Assembly (NCBI RefSeq): GCF_005491705.1
Contig: NZ_CP028092.1
Location: 2,294,001 to 2,358,000 of the forward strand
DNA length: 64,000 nucleotides
Source of the DNA: Pontibacter sp. SGAir0037
GTDB lineage: Bacteria > Bacteroidota > Bacteroidia > Cytophagales > Hymenobacteraceae
Reading direction: 5' to 3'
Of this stretch, positions 1 through 7,398 are shown piece after piece. Numbering within the stretch: the stretch's first letter is position 1; the number at the start of each line of letters is the position of its first letter. Both the position numbers and the translations under genes were made by a program. A model generated the notes under the pieces. That model had not been told where the DNA came from and ran no database searches. It was given only the letters and a program-made list of their open reading frames with translations.

Positions 1-287
1 TTACAATTATTCCTGTTTCTAAAGCTATGTATGGTTTTGGCGGGGGTGGTGGCGGTGGCGCCAAAGCAGATGAGGCAGGCGCTGGCAGTGGCGGCGGCGG
101 CGGCATGGCAGTAACCCCAGTAGGCTATATTGAGATAAAACAGGGAAGCACCCGCTTTCGCCCCATCCGCGACCCGCAAACGGTGGTAAAAGTAGTTGCC
201 ATCGGAAGTCTGGCGCTATTGCTAACCACAAAGAGCATTGTGGAAATATTCAAAAACAAGAAAATCGTAAAGCTTTTGAAGAAGTGA
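1..287 (+). CDS. GerW/YtfJ-family protein, 5' end cut by window edge
   Basis: The reading frame is open from base 3 and runs to a TGA at 285-287, so the N-terminal part lies outside the window. The visible part begins TIIPVSKAMYGFGGG, then a glycine-rich stretch, then GYIEIKQGSTRFRPI and a hydrophobic segment (VVKVVAIGSLALLL) followed by a basic tail. An 'I-P-[VI]-S-x-x-x-x-G-x-G-G-G' core followed by a glycine loop is typical of the GerW (YtfJ) family, known from spore germination in Bacillus but widespread in non-sporulating Bacteroidota, where its role is unknown. The ATG at 27 is internal and should not be taken as the start. Family assignment is fairly sure; function is not. Confidence 0.7.
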   Translation, partial: TIIPVSKAMYGFGGGGGGGAKADEAGAGSGGGGGMAVTPVGYIEIKQGSTRFRPIRDPQTVVKVVAIGSLALLLTTKSIVEIFKNKKIVKLLKK

Positions 288-484
288 AATTCTGCTATCC
301 CGGATAAGCAGCCAGGCGGCCATAAGGTTAAGCTTCACTTCCCGCCTGCTCCATAATTTCCGGATACCAGAAACACGACCAGTAGCTTAATTCCCCCCAA
401 TCTGGTTTGTAATTGATTTCGTAAGTAGACATGAGCTTTTACCCGCTGGTGCATCTGGATTGCTTATCACTTAGCCAAGCCTTC

Positions 485-1987
485 ATGTCTGAAAGAAATC
501 ACTTAAAATATGAATCTGGATACAGCCAGTTCGTGAAGAAGTACCTGCAGGTGATCAGCAACTACAAGTACCTCTTCATGGGCTCTCTTCTACTATTCTT
601 GTTCCTGGCATTTTTGTATCAGCAGAGAGCAAGTAGAAGCTACCGGATTACAACTGAGCTTGTGCTTTCTCATGTAGAAGATATAGCTGGTAAAGGTACC
701 GGAGTAACTTCTGAAATCAGTTCGGATGCACAGGATAACAGGGCTGAATTATTAAAATCGAAAAGCCTGATATGGAGAGCAGTTGCCAGTATGGGGGTTC
801 CGCTGAAATACTCCACCAATACGCTGCTGGGAAGCACAGAAGTATATGGCTACTATTTACCCATCCGTATTATTATTCTACAGCCCCATGCCAACATCCG
901 GCATCTGTCGCTACAGGTTGGCATAATGGACCAACAAAAATTTATACTGGAGGAAAACGGAAAAGAGACTCTCCATACGTTTGGAGAAAGCATTTCTACA
1001 AGCTTTGCAACGCTGAAAGTAAAACCTGGACCTGCTTTCAACGGACAGGCTCAGTTAATTCAGGTAGATTACCAAGATATTAATTCCCTGGCCGAGGACT
1101 TCCGGCAGCATTTATCTGTAGCTGTCAGTGATCACGAACCTTACAAAGTTTCGCTAAGCCTGGTAGAAACTTCACCTGAAAAAGGAAGAGACTTTCTTGA
1201 AAAGTTATGTTTTGCATACCTGCAAGAGACCAGGTTAAATGAAAGACCTTTGAGAACAGCCGTAAAAGTAATTGATGCGCAACTGGCTCAATTAGATCAT
1301 GAGATTCTGGTACTCGACAGCCTGACAGCAATACATCAACCCCTGCGCCACACGCAAAAGAATACTGAAGCTGCAGTTATAACAGGATCTCTTCCCCAGA
1401 CGAAACAGCTGCATATTCTGAATGCCCTGAAGCCCTATATCAAAAGGCCGGTTCATGAATACACGCTTATACCTGCTGGTTTTGGGCTTCAGGATACGGC
1501 CTTGCAAAACCTGATATTGGAGTACAATAGCAGGCAAGAGGCCAAACAGCTGCTTCTAAAGTCTAACAACACCAACTCCCCTCTGGTGGCAGACAGTAAT
1601 AAGAGATTAGCCGCGCTGCAACATGATTTAACAGCTAAAATAACCACCCTCGAAAAAGACTTATCCGGTAACAATAAAAAGCAGGCAGAACCTGGACCTG
1701 AAGCAATTAATGATATAAATGAAAGGCTGCTGACCGATTTAAAGCGACATAGTAAGATAAACCTTTACAGCCGTTTGCTGGAGAAGCGGGAGGAAATAAT
1801 TTCCAGTATTTCGACGCTTGAAGAGCAGGTGGCAGCTTTACAAGCGCCTGCAACATCGGTATTACCAATTAAGGCAAAAGCTTTCTTCATTTACCTGTTA
1901 GCTGCCATTCTGGGGCTAAGCCTGCCACTGCTGATTACAAATCCCACGCTGCTAAAGTTAATGCATCAACAATACGTTACTAAATAA
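485..1987 (+). CDS. Wzz-like polysaccharide co-polymerase / chain-length-determinant-like membrane protein
   Basis: About 500 residues with one membrane helix near the N terminus (residues 29-45), a long periplasmic part, and a second helix close to the C terminus (about 466-484). This topology with a coiled-coil-rich middle, and the motif S-R-S-Y-R-I-T-T-E-L-V-L just after TM1, fits the Wzz/BY-kinase N-domain group that sets polysaccharide chain length. No cytoplasmic kinase domain (Walker motifs, Tyr cluster) follows TM2, so it is a PCP1-like form. No glycosyltransferase, flippase or wza-type gene is next to it, so it is an orphan. An upstream in-frame ATG at 431 would add 18 residues of unconvincing sequence; I prefer the ATG at 485, which puts a short charged segment ahead of TM1. 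Family call is moderate; it has drifted far from model Wzz proteins. Confidence 0.55.
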   Translation: MSERNHLKYESGYSQFVKKYLQVISNYKYLFMGSLLLFLFLAFLYQQRASRSYRITTELVLSHVEDIAGKGTGVTSEISSDAQDNRAELLKSKSLIWRAVASMGVPLKYSTNTLLGSTEVYGYYLPIRIIILQPHANIRHLSLQVGIMDQQKFILEENGKETLHTFGESISTSFATLKVKPGPAFNGQAQLIQVDYQDINSLAEDFRQHLSVAVSDHEPYKVSLSLVETSPEKGRDFLEKLCFAYLQETRLNERPLRTAVKVIDAQLAQLDHEILVLDSLTAIHQPLRHTQKNTEAAVITGSLPQTKQLHILNALKPYIKRPVHEYTLIPAGFGLQDTALQNLILEYNSRQEAKQLLLKSNNTNSPLVADSNKRLAALQHDLTAKITTLEKDLSGNNKKQAEPGPEAINDINERLLTDLKRHSKINLYSRLLEKREEIISSISTLEEQVAALQAPATSVLPIKAKAFFIYLLAAILGLSLPLLITNPTLLKLMHQQYVTK

Positions 1988-2077
1988 TCACTGCTAAATC
2001 CAATCTCATAAAATGATTCGTATGTATGCCCATCAAGTACATTTTAACTGGAGCATATTGTATAACATGTAAATCTG

Positions 2078-2587
2078 ATGACAATGAACAAGCATGATTT
2101 GAAAAAAGTATTTTTACTTGTGGGTGGCGGCATACTGGCATGCAGCAACTATGCCTTTCAAACAGGACCGACAGTTAAAGCTGATCCTGTAACACCTGTA
2201 GCTTATGCTGCTTCTCCTGTAAAAGAAGTCGCTCCACCAGCCATGGCAGACTTATCTGAAGTTAAAGTACAAAACGTACTTTTTGATTTTGATAAATCCA
2301 CCATACGCCCCGAATCTTATGAAGAGCTGGATCGGGTGGCCGAATTACTTATAGCTAATAATGCTGCCTTAAAGCTTGGTGGCCACGCCGATAATATTGG
2401 GGAGTATGTGTATAACTGGAAGTTATCTAAGTCGAGGGCTGACGCTGTAAAAGCTTATCTGGTAAAAAAGGGAGCTGATGAAACACGTATTGCAGCAACG
2501 GAGTTTGGCGATACGGTTCCCATTGCCTCTAATAAAACAGCAGAGGGGCGGCAAAAAAACAGGCGCGTTGAAATTGAATTTAACTAG
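2078..2587 (+). CDS. OmpA-family peptidoglycan-binding lipoprotein
   Basis: 169 residues. An N-terminal hydrophobic segment ends in G-I-L-A-C (Cys22), a plausible lipobox, followed by a Pro/Ala/Val-rich linker to about residue 60 and one OmpA C-terminal domain (64-168). The domain has F-D-F-D-K-S at 69-74, G-H-A-D-N at 102-106, L-S-K-S-R-A at 116-121 and a closing G-R-x-x-N-R-R-V-E. Asp105 and Arg120 are spaced as the Asp/Arg pair that clamps meso-diaminopimelate in OmpA domains. There is no beta-barrel domain, so it should tether the outer membrane to peptidoglycan as a Pal-like lipoprotein. Met1 or Met3 (2084) could be the start. It is monocistronic; no tol-pal genes are near. The domain call is firm, the lipoprotein status is inference. 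Confidence 0.85.
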   Translation: MTMNKHDLKKVFLLVGGGILACSNYAFQTGPTVKADPVTPVAYAASPVKEVAPPAMADLSEVKVQNVLFDFDKSTIRPESYEELDRVAELLIANNAALKLGGHADNIGEYVYNWKLSKSRADAVKAYLVKKGADETRIAATEFGDTVPIASNKTAEGRQKNRRVEIEFN

Positions 2588-2667
2588 AAGCCGGTCAATC
2601 AATTTTTCTAGTTGTTTTATAAACCTTACCTATTGCACAGCTCCTGCTCCGCTTGCCCCTGCAGCTC

Positions 2668-2716
2668 ATAATCCGAGCTGGAATGCAGTAATCCGTCTCG
2701 CGTAGCTTATAATCCG
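2668..2716 (+). repeat. Three phased direct repeats (A/G)TAATCCG upstream of the NmrA gene
   Basis: Copies lie at 2668-2675 (ATAATCCG), 2688-2695 (GTAATCCG) and 2709-2716 (ATAATCCG), spaced 20 and 21 bases, or two helical turns. They lie just upstream of a -7-like box for the gene at 2802, which suggests a cooperative transcription-factor site. The repeats are seen directly; their function is inferred. Confidence 0.5.
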
Positions 2717-2748
2717 GCCTGCGTTCCCTGCCGGGCCGGGCCTGATGC

Positions 2749-2796
2749 TAATTTTGTGTATCAAAATTATTATATCATAACTACTTATACACAAAA
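2749..2796 (+). promoter_or_regulatory. Candidate promoter and operator of the NmrA-like gene
   Basis: TAATTTTG at 2749-2756 matches the Bacteroidota -7 consensus TAnnTTTG and would give a leader of about 40 bases. Overlapping it is a perfect 10-base inverted repeat, TTTTGTGTAT at 2752-2761 and ATACACAAAA at 2787-2796, separated by 25 bases. A dyad across the start of transcription suits a repressor. I see no clear -33 element. Confidence 0.4.
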
Positions 2797-2801
2797 TAAA
2801 C

Positions 2802-3707
2802 ATGAAAAAGCAAAGAATCGTTGTTTGCGGTGCTACTGGTAACCAGGGAAGTGCCGTGGTTAAAAGCTTGTTACAAAACACAGATTTTAAGGTAACAGCT
2901 TTAACACGTAAACCTCAATCGCAGGCAGCCCGACAGTTACACTCTCTGGGAGCTGAAATAGAGGAAGCAGATTTGCTGAACGAACAGTCACTCCTGCACG
3001 CCTTTACCGGAGCCGATGGGGTTTTCGGGATTACACAACCCTGGTCTTCCGATTATAAAAAATGCGATACGGCCAAAGAAATCAGGCAAGGCAAAAATAT
3101 TGCCTCGGCAAGCAAAATGGCCGGTGTTCAGCACCTGGTGTTCAGTTCTGTGCTGAATCTTACCAATACTGCCACAGGCGTTTCCCATGCCGATAGCAAA
3201 CTGGAAATGGAGCAATATATCAAGACGCAGTCTCTGCCGTATACCATTGTCCGCTGTTCCCAGTTTATGGAAAATATCGGCTCGGACTTTTTTCCGGTAA
3301 AAAAAGGAGTGGTTAAAGGCTTTGTAGATGCCGATGCCAAAGTGCCTTATGTATCGTGCCAGGATATAGGAAAATTTATCGCGCTGGCTTTTGCACAACC
3401 AGAAAAATATCTGAGCAGAACCATTAACCTGGTAGGCGACTTTATTTCGGGTACTGAACTGGCGCAGCTCTTAGGGCAACTACGAACCGGGGAGCAGTTT
3501 ACATATAAGTCGGCGCCTAAACTATTGCTGCGGCTTTTTGCCCCTGAATTTTATACGATGCGCGTCTTGTTCGAAAAGAACGGCCGGGCACCATACCCGC
3601 AGGAAGTAACGCAGGCCTTACATGCAGCCAAAGAAAATTTACCGGACACTATATCAATACAGGCACATTTACAGGCTGCTGGCTTTGCGACTAAGGTATT
3701 GTCGTGA
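2802..3707 (+). CDS. NmrA/HSCARG-like NAD(P)-binding oxidoreductase
   Basis: 301 residues with an N-terminal Rossmann motif V-V-C-G-A-T-G-N-Q-G-S-A (G-x-x-G-x-x-G type) after a short basic start, T-R-K-P near residue 35 where a positive charge usually selects NADP(H), and the V-F-S-S-V region of atypical SDRs. It lacks the classical Y-x-x-x-K catalytic pair, as usual for NmrA/HSCARG proteins, which act as NADP(H) redox sensors or as quinone/enone reductases. It stands alone with a long, patterned upstream region (repeats and dyad at 2668-2796), so it is probably under specific control. In other Bacteroidota such genes often sit beside an HxlR regulator; none is present here. The family is firm, the substrate unknown. 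Confidence 0.85.
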   Translation: MKKQRIVVCGATGNQGSAVVKSLLQNTDFKVTALTRKPQSQAARQLHSLGAEIEEADLLNEQSLLHAFTGADGVFGITQPWSSDYKKCDTAKEIRQGKNIASASKMAGVQHLVFSSVLNLTNTATGVSHADSKLEMEQYIKTQSLPYTIVRCSQFMENIGSDFFPVKKGVVKGFVDADAKVPYVSCQDIGKFIALAFAQPEKYLSRTINLVGDFISGTELAQLLGQLRTGEQFTYKSAPKLLLRLFAPEFYTMRVLFEKNGRAPYPQEVTQALHAAKENLPDTISIQAHLQAAGFATKVLS

Positions 3708-3811
3708 GTACAATATGGTTAACCTTGCCACTCGCTAAACATTTAGGTTTTACATCAAGTAAAGGATAGAGCTTATTGATTTTATTTTTTAACCAACTAA
3801 ATAAACTTATT

Positions 3812-4648
3812 ATGCCTTTTATTGAAACCGAAGACATCCAGCGAGGAGAAAATGTATACCTGAATTACCAGGACTATGGCGACGGACAGCCTGTAATCCT
3901 GATACACGGCTGGCCACTTAGCCACAAGATGTGGGAGAACCAGGTGCAGGCAATCGTTGATGCCGGCTTCCGCTGCATTGCCTACGACCGCCGTGGCTTT
4001 GGCGACTCCGACCGCCCCTGGCTTAACTATGATTATACTTCGCTGGCACAAGACCTGCGCACCCTGATCGAGCAACTTAACCTGCGGGATTGTGTGCTGG
4101 TGGGTTTCTCAATGGGAGGCGGCGAAGTGGTGCGTTACCTTTCTATGTTCGGCAACGACCGGGTGGCCAAGGCAGTACTTGTCAGCTCGATCATTCCTAT
4201 TGTGAAAAAGACAAACGACAACCCGAACGGTGTGCCGGAAGAAAAGCTGAACGAGATTATGGAAGCGCTCAAGACCAAACGGGTAACTTTTCTGGCGGAA
4301 TTCGGCAAGCAGTTCTACAACTACAGCGACAACAAAGATACTGTTAGTGAAGAGCAACTGAAGTATGACTGGGGTATTGCCTCCGGTGCCTCGCCACGCG
4401 CTACGATTGAAACAGCAAAAGCCTGGGCTAATACCGACTTCCGTTCAGAATTGCGCAATGTAAACGTGCCTACCCTGATCGTGCATGGAGACGCGGACCA
4501 GATTGTACCTATCGAAACCAGCAGCGAACAATCGTCCAAAGCAATCCGGAACAACAGGTATGTTAAAATAGAGGGTGCACCGCATGGCTTGTTCCTGACA
4601 CACAAGGAAAAGCTGAACAGTGCGCTCCTGGATTTCCTGCGTCAGTAA
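3812..4648 (+). CDS. Alpha/beta hydrolase, non-heme chloroperoxidase/arylesterase type
   Basis: 278 residues from the ATG at 3812; an in-frame ATG at 3776 adds only a non-homologous 12-residue prefix. The fold is complete: oxyanion H-G-W-P (32-35), Y-D-R-R-G-F-G-D-S (58-66), nucleophile elbow G-F-S-M-G with Ser100, an acid in H-G-D-A-D-Q-I-V-P, and the catalytic His in G-A-P-H-G near the C terminus. This pattern (S-M-G-G-G-E-V-V-R-Y-L after the Ser) is that of cofactor-free haloperoxidases and related perhydrolase/arylesterases. It has no signal peptide, so it is cytoplasmic. It is monocistronic, followed by a strong terminator. The natural substrate cannot be read from sequence; the haloperoxidase activity known in the family is often a side reaction of an esterase. 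Confidence 0.9.
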   Translation: MPFIETEDIQRGENVYLNYQDYGDGQPVILIHGWPLSHKMWENQVQAIVDAGFRCIAYDRRGFGDSDRPWLNYDYTSLAQDLRTLIEQLNLRDCVLVGFSMGGGEVVRYLSMFGNDRVAKAVLVSSIIPIVKKTNDNPNGVPEEKLNEIMEALKTKRVTFLAEFGKQFYNYSDNKDTVSEEQLKYDWGIASGASPRATIETAKAWANTDFRSELRNVNVPTLIVHGDADQIVPIETSSEQSSKAIRNNRYVKIEGAPHGLFLTHKEKLNSALLDFLRQ

Positions 4649-4663
4649 GAGACAACGGGTAAC

Positions 4664-4700
4664 AAAATCCCGGCGGGTTCCGGAAACCCGTCGGGATTTT
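4664..4700. terminator. Bidirectional terminator between hydrolase and DUF4403 gene
   Basis: 16-base arms at 4664-4679 and 4685-4700 with a single G:T mismatch and a 5-base gap; A-rich on the left flank and T-rich on the right, so it can stop transcription from both convergent genes. Confidence 0.8.
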
Positions 4701-4713
4701 AATGTCGCTCCGG

Positions 4714-5412
4714 CTAATTCGTTGCTTCTTTCGGCGGTAAAAGGCTAGCCAGGTAATATACGGCTACTTCCAGGTTTGCCTGAGCTTCCACTCGTAGCGA
4801 AAGACCATTGGCCTGCGGGCTTATGTCCTGTATTCCCACCGCTTCTACAGCACCTTTCAGCCGCAGCCCTTTCAGTTCGAGGCCCTGCGCCAGTTGCTGA
4901 TTCACTTTATCCAGTTCCGGCCCGATAATCTCCTTCAAATTCACTCTCGCCTTCTGGATGATCTGATTATAGGCTACTTTGTTAACCAGCACCTGCAGCG
5001 CCGTATTGTAAAACCCACTGGATGTATGCGACTCCATGGTAAACTGCCGCACATAAACCTGCTGCGAAGCATTATCATAGGCTAAGGCAACCGAGGCATA
5101 TAAATCTACTTTATCCCGCTTTAGCACCGTGCGCAATATTTTCAGTTGCACCCGTAGCAGAAGGTTATAGGCACCGGCACTGCTTCCCGCTATGCCTACA
5201 CCTAACACCTGGGCATAAGGAGTAGCGGCTGTACCGTCTTCAGGTTTGGGAATATACTCTCCCACCAACTGTTGTTGTAGCACGGTTTCCAGGGCGGCAT
5301 AAGAAACAGAAAGGGGGATATTCAGTTTTATCGGACTTTCCATAAGGTAGCGTATAGGCAGCAAACAGGTATGAGCTGCTGTTGTTACAGTCATAAGGGC
5401 TGGAGCCGGCAA
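4714..5412 (-). CDS. DUF4403-like protein, short, 5' end probably frameshifted
   Basis: About 225 residues. From S-P-I-K-L-N-I-P-L-S onward the sequence looks like the opening of DUF4403 proteins, which are outer-membrane-associated, TULIP-like proteins of Bacteroidota, usually about twice this length. It then has a central amphipathic part and a C-terminal L-S-L-R-V-E-A-Q-A-N-L-E-V-A-V-Y-Y-L. In its own frame the start would be TTG at 5412 or ATG at 5394, with no signal peptide. A good signal sequence (MLLCLTLSGLLLPSHASC, reading from 5470) lies directly upstream but in another frame, and that frame closes at 5240. The likeliest reading is one gene with a single-base indel near 5400-5430, either a real pseudogene or a sequencing error. 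The convergent neighbour is a hydrolase, so context gives no role. Confidence 0.55.
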   Translation of the reverse strand: MPAPALMTVTTAAHTCLLPIRYLMESPIKLNIPLSVSYAALETVLQQQLVGEYIPKPEDGTAATPYAQVLGVGIAGSSAGAYNLLLRVQLKILRTVLKRDKVDLYASVALAYDNASQQVYVRQFTMESHTSSGFYNTALQVLVNKVAYNQIIQKARVNLKEIIGPELDKVNQQLAQGLELKGLRLKGAVEAVGIQDISPQANGLSLRVEAQANLEVAVYYLASLLPPKEATN

Positions 5413-5470
5413 ATAAGCACGAAGCGTGGGATGGCAGCAGCAAGCCGCTTAAAGTTAAGCAGAGAAGCAT
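5413..5470 (-). pseudogene. Out-of-frame signal peptide of the DUF4403 gene
   Basis: From the ATG at 5468-5470 the minus strand reads a short N-region, a Leu-rich core and S-H-A-S-C, a plausible signal peptase II site. The frame does not join the DUF4403 body, which lies one frame over. It is probably the severed 5' end of that gene. Confidence 0.4.
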
Positions 5471-5543
5471 GCCGAGGCAAATCTGATTCCGCCATAACTT
5501 CAGAATAGTACACTATTTTGTTTCAGGAGAAGAAAGGATATCT

Positions 5544-5578
5544 AAAACAAAAACAGCCGCTACTACATGCAGCGGCTG
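5544..5578 (-). terminator. Intrinsic terminator of the disordered-protein gene
   Basis: Arms CAGCCGCT (5554-5561) and AGCGGCTG (5571-5578); read on the minus strand the hairpin is followed by a T-rich tract. It lies 22 bases past the stop at 5601. A near copy of the hairpin occurs at 8838-8866. Confidence 0.75.
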
Positions 5579-5600
5579 CTTTCAGAATGATTACTGCAGC

Positions 5601-6299
5601 TTAATAGGCATCTGCATCACCTCTGTATCGGTCGGAAGATCGCCAGTCATTTCTACGTCTGTCATCGCGGTCGTAGCTGCGCTCGTCTCTGGAGCCGTAA
5701 CCACCGAAGTTGCCGGAGGATTGGCCCTGCTGCCCGGTTCTGTAGCCGAACTCGTCTCTATAGCTTCTTTCTCCGTAGCCCTTGTCATTTCCGTAGTTGC
5801 GCCTGTCGGAATAGTTGGGTTGGTCATATTCGCGGCTGTAGCCCGACCTGCTCATGCTCCCACTGCGGAAGCCATCGTTACGGCTTTGGGATTGGTAGCC
5901 GGAGCCATCATACTGGCGCTGGTTACCTTGCCTTTCTATGTCGCGGTCGCTTTTGTACCTGCCCATATTGCCGCGGTAATCGCCCTGGTTATCCCTGTAG
6001 TTATCTCGGCCGGAGTTGTTGTAATAGCTTCGGCTTCTGTCGTTGTTATTGCCTGTATAATCGGAGCGGTCTCTGAAGCTGTCTTCGTCTCTTCTTAATC
6101 GCTGATAGGTATCTTCCATATCGTTCCCTTCGTGGTAACTTCTGGGCATCCGGTCACGGCTATAGTCTGCATTGCCTCTGCTACGCTCGTAGTTGCGCTC
6201 AAACTCGCTGGTCAGATTTCTGGCACTGTGGTAATGGTCGTCGTTGTTATAGCCGTCGTAGTAGCCATAATCTTCGCGATCTCTGTCTCTTCTGTTCAT
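5601..6299 (-). CDS. Low-complexity Arg/Asp/Tyr/Ser/Gly/Asn-rich disordered protein
   Basis: 232 residues made almost wholly of R, D, S, Y, G, N, E and Q, starting M-N-R-R-D-R-D-R-E-D-Y and ending Y-R-G-D-A-D-A-Y. There is no signal peptide, no hydrophobic core and almost no Leu, Val, Ile or Cys, so it should be intrinsically disordered. Recurrent R-D-x-Y / S-Y-x-R-D / G-Y motifs give balanced Arg and Tyr 'stickers', the composition associated with RNA-binding or condensate-forming proteins; that is inference. Similar charged 'SWFGxxx'-like or general-stress-annotated proteins occur in Cytophagales. The antisense frames over the same bases are open because of the composition and are not genes. 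It has its own terminator and a 330-base divergent upstream region. Coding is supported by uninterrupted frame and codon pattern; function unknown. Confidence 0.75.
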   Translation of the reverse strand: MNRRDRDREDYGYYDGYNNDDHYHSARNLTSEFERNYERSRGNADYSRDRMPRSYHEGNDMEDTYQRLRRDEDSFRDRSDYTGNNNDRSRSYYNNSGRDNYRDNQGDYRGNMGRYKSDRDIERQGNQRQYDGSGYQSQSRNDGFRSGSMSRSGYSREYDQPNYSDRRNYGNDKGYGERSYRDEFGYRTGQQGQSSGNFGGYGSRDERSYDRDDRRRNDWRSSDRYRGDADAY

Positions 6300-6632
6300 A
6301 GTTTATCAGGTTTGTTCAAAGAATAAGTTTCGCTTTATGTTATAAACGACTCTCAGGCAGCATGGTTTAATTCTGCAAATAAGCGCGCACAGACCAACAT
6401 GATAATCTATTAGTCTTTCATAGTGTAAAAAGACACCTGAAATGAACCTCATTTAACCATAATACTGTTAGATGCTTTTGCTGCTATAGCAGATCTTTTT
6501 AAATTTCAAAAGCAATAATTTACCAATGGCAGGGTTTAACAGGTTAGTAAAGGTGGTTTTACCAGCGTAAGTACCTGCCGGATTATCCGTAACAAAAACA
6601 CTAAAATTGATTACAAACTAAATTTTTCAACT
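6300..6632. other. Divergent intergenic region, AT-rich
   Basis: Holds the promoters of the disordered-protein gene (minus) and the coiled-coil membrane protein (plus). I see no gene, no strong hairpin and no exact TAnnTTTG box placed for either gene. Confidence 0.5.
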
Positions 6633-7298
6633 ATGAAGGCATTCTTTTTCTCCGTCGCTCTTTTGTGTTCTGCCACATTTGTACAGGCACAGAATAACAA
6701 AGCAGAAAAAGCTCCTGCAGCCAATACCAAGCTAGAAAAGCAATACGAAAGCCTGAAAAGCAACTCCAATACCTGGCAGGGCTATAAGGTGGTAAACATT
6801 AATACGCTGGAGTCTTTCTGGAAAAGCGTACAGGAAACAGTAGCTGCCAAAGACCAGAAGCTAAACAATTTTGAAGCAGAGGCCGAAGCCAAACTACAGG
6901 AAGCCCGAAAAGATGTAGCAGGGCAACAGCAGCAACTGCAAACTATGCAAAATGAGATAAAGCAAAAGGAAGCGGATATTCAGCAGAGCATGCACGACAT
7001 CACCCATATTTCGGTGCTGGGCATAGATGTACCCAAACAACTGTACATTATCCTGAACAGTGGCATTATTCTGGCCTTGCTGATTGCGCTGGGCGTTATA
7101 GCGGTGCAGCACAAGAGCAGCAAAAGTGTGGCTACCGAAAAGCGCAAAGCTTACGACCAGGTAGCCCAGGAGCTGAACGACTATATGAAGAATGCCCGGG
7201 AGCGGGAACTGAAAATCAAACGTGAGCTTCAAACAGAACGAAACCTGGTGGAAGAACTGCAGCAACAACTTTCTACCGTTAAAAAGCAGCAGGTGTAA
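6633..7298 (+). CDS. Secreted/anchored coiled-coil membrane protein, function unknown
   Basis: 221 residues: a signal peptide ending V-Q-A-Q (about 1-20), a conserved-looking Y-E-S-L-K-S-N-S-N-T-W-Q-G-Y-K-V-V segment, a long Gln/Glu/Lys coiled coil (about 70-125), one membrane helix (I-I-L-N-S-G-I-I-L-A-L-L-I-A-L-G-V, about 138-160) and a second basic coiled coil to the end. With signal peptide and one helix the first coiled coil should be periplasmic and the second cytoplasmic. Proteins of this shape recur in Bacteroidota and are sometimes mislabelled 'tRNA (guanine-N1)-methyltransferase', for which nothing here gives support. It stands alone between a divergent and a convergent gene. A scaffolding or envelope-linking role is guesswork. 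Confidence 0.7.
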   Translation: MKAFFFSVALLCSATFVQAQNNKAEKAPAANTKLEKQYESLKSNSNTWQGYKVVNINTLESFWKSVQETVAAKDQKLNNFEAEAEAKLQEARKDVAGQQQQLQTMQNEIKQKEADIQQSMHDITHISVLGIDVPKQLYIILNSGIILALLIALGVIAVQHKSSKSVATEKRKAYDQVAQELNDYMKNARERELKIKRELQTERNLVEELQQQLSTVKKQQV

Positions 7299-7317
7299 TA
7301 GCTACCAGGTATACATC

Positions 7318-7367
7318 AAAACAGGAAGTCCCGGTTTGCTCTGGAGCAAACCGGGACTTCCTGTTTT
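7318..7367. terminator. Bidirectional terminator, 24-bp perfect arms
   Basis: Perfect 24-base arms at 7318-7341 and 7344-7367, ending in A and T runs, between the convergent genes at 7298 and 7399. Confidence 0.85.
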
Positions 7368-7398
7368 GATTGCCTGTTGCACTTAGGCAGAGACTGGT

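Noticed and set aside
1..120. Glycine codon repeat (ggcggcggc) as a microsatellite
   Set aside because: It encodes the normal glycine loop of the GerW family.
5721..6098. Hydrophobic Ala/Val-rich frame on the plus strand over the disordered protein
   Set aside because: It arises from the reversed R/D/S/Y/G codons. The minus strand has the better start, the terminator and a plausible protein composition, though I cannot exclude it absolutely.
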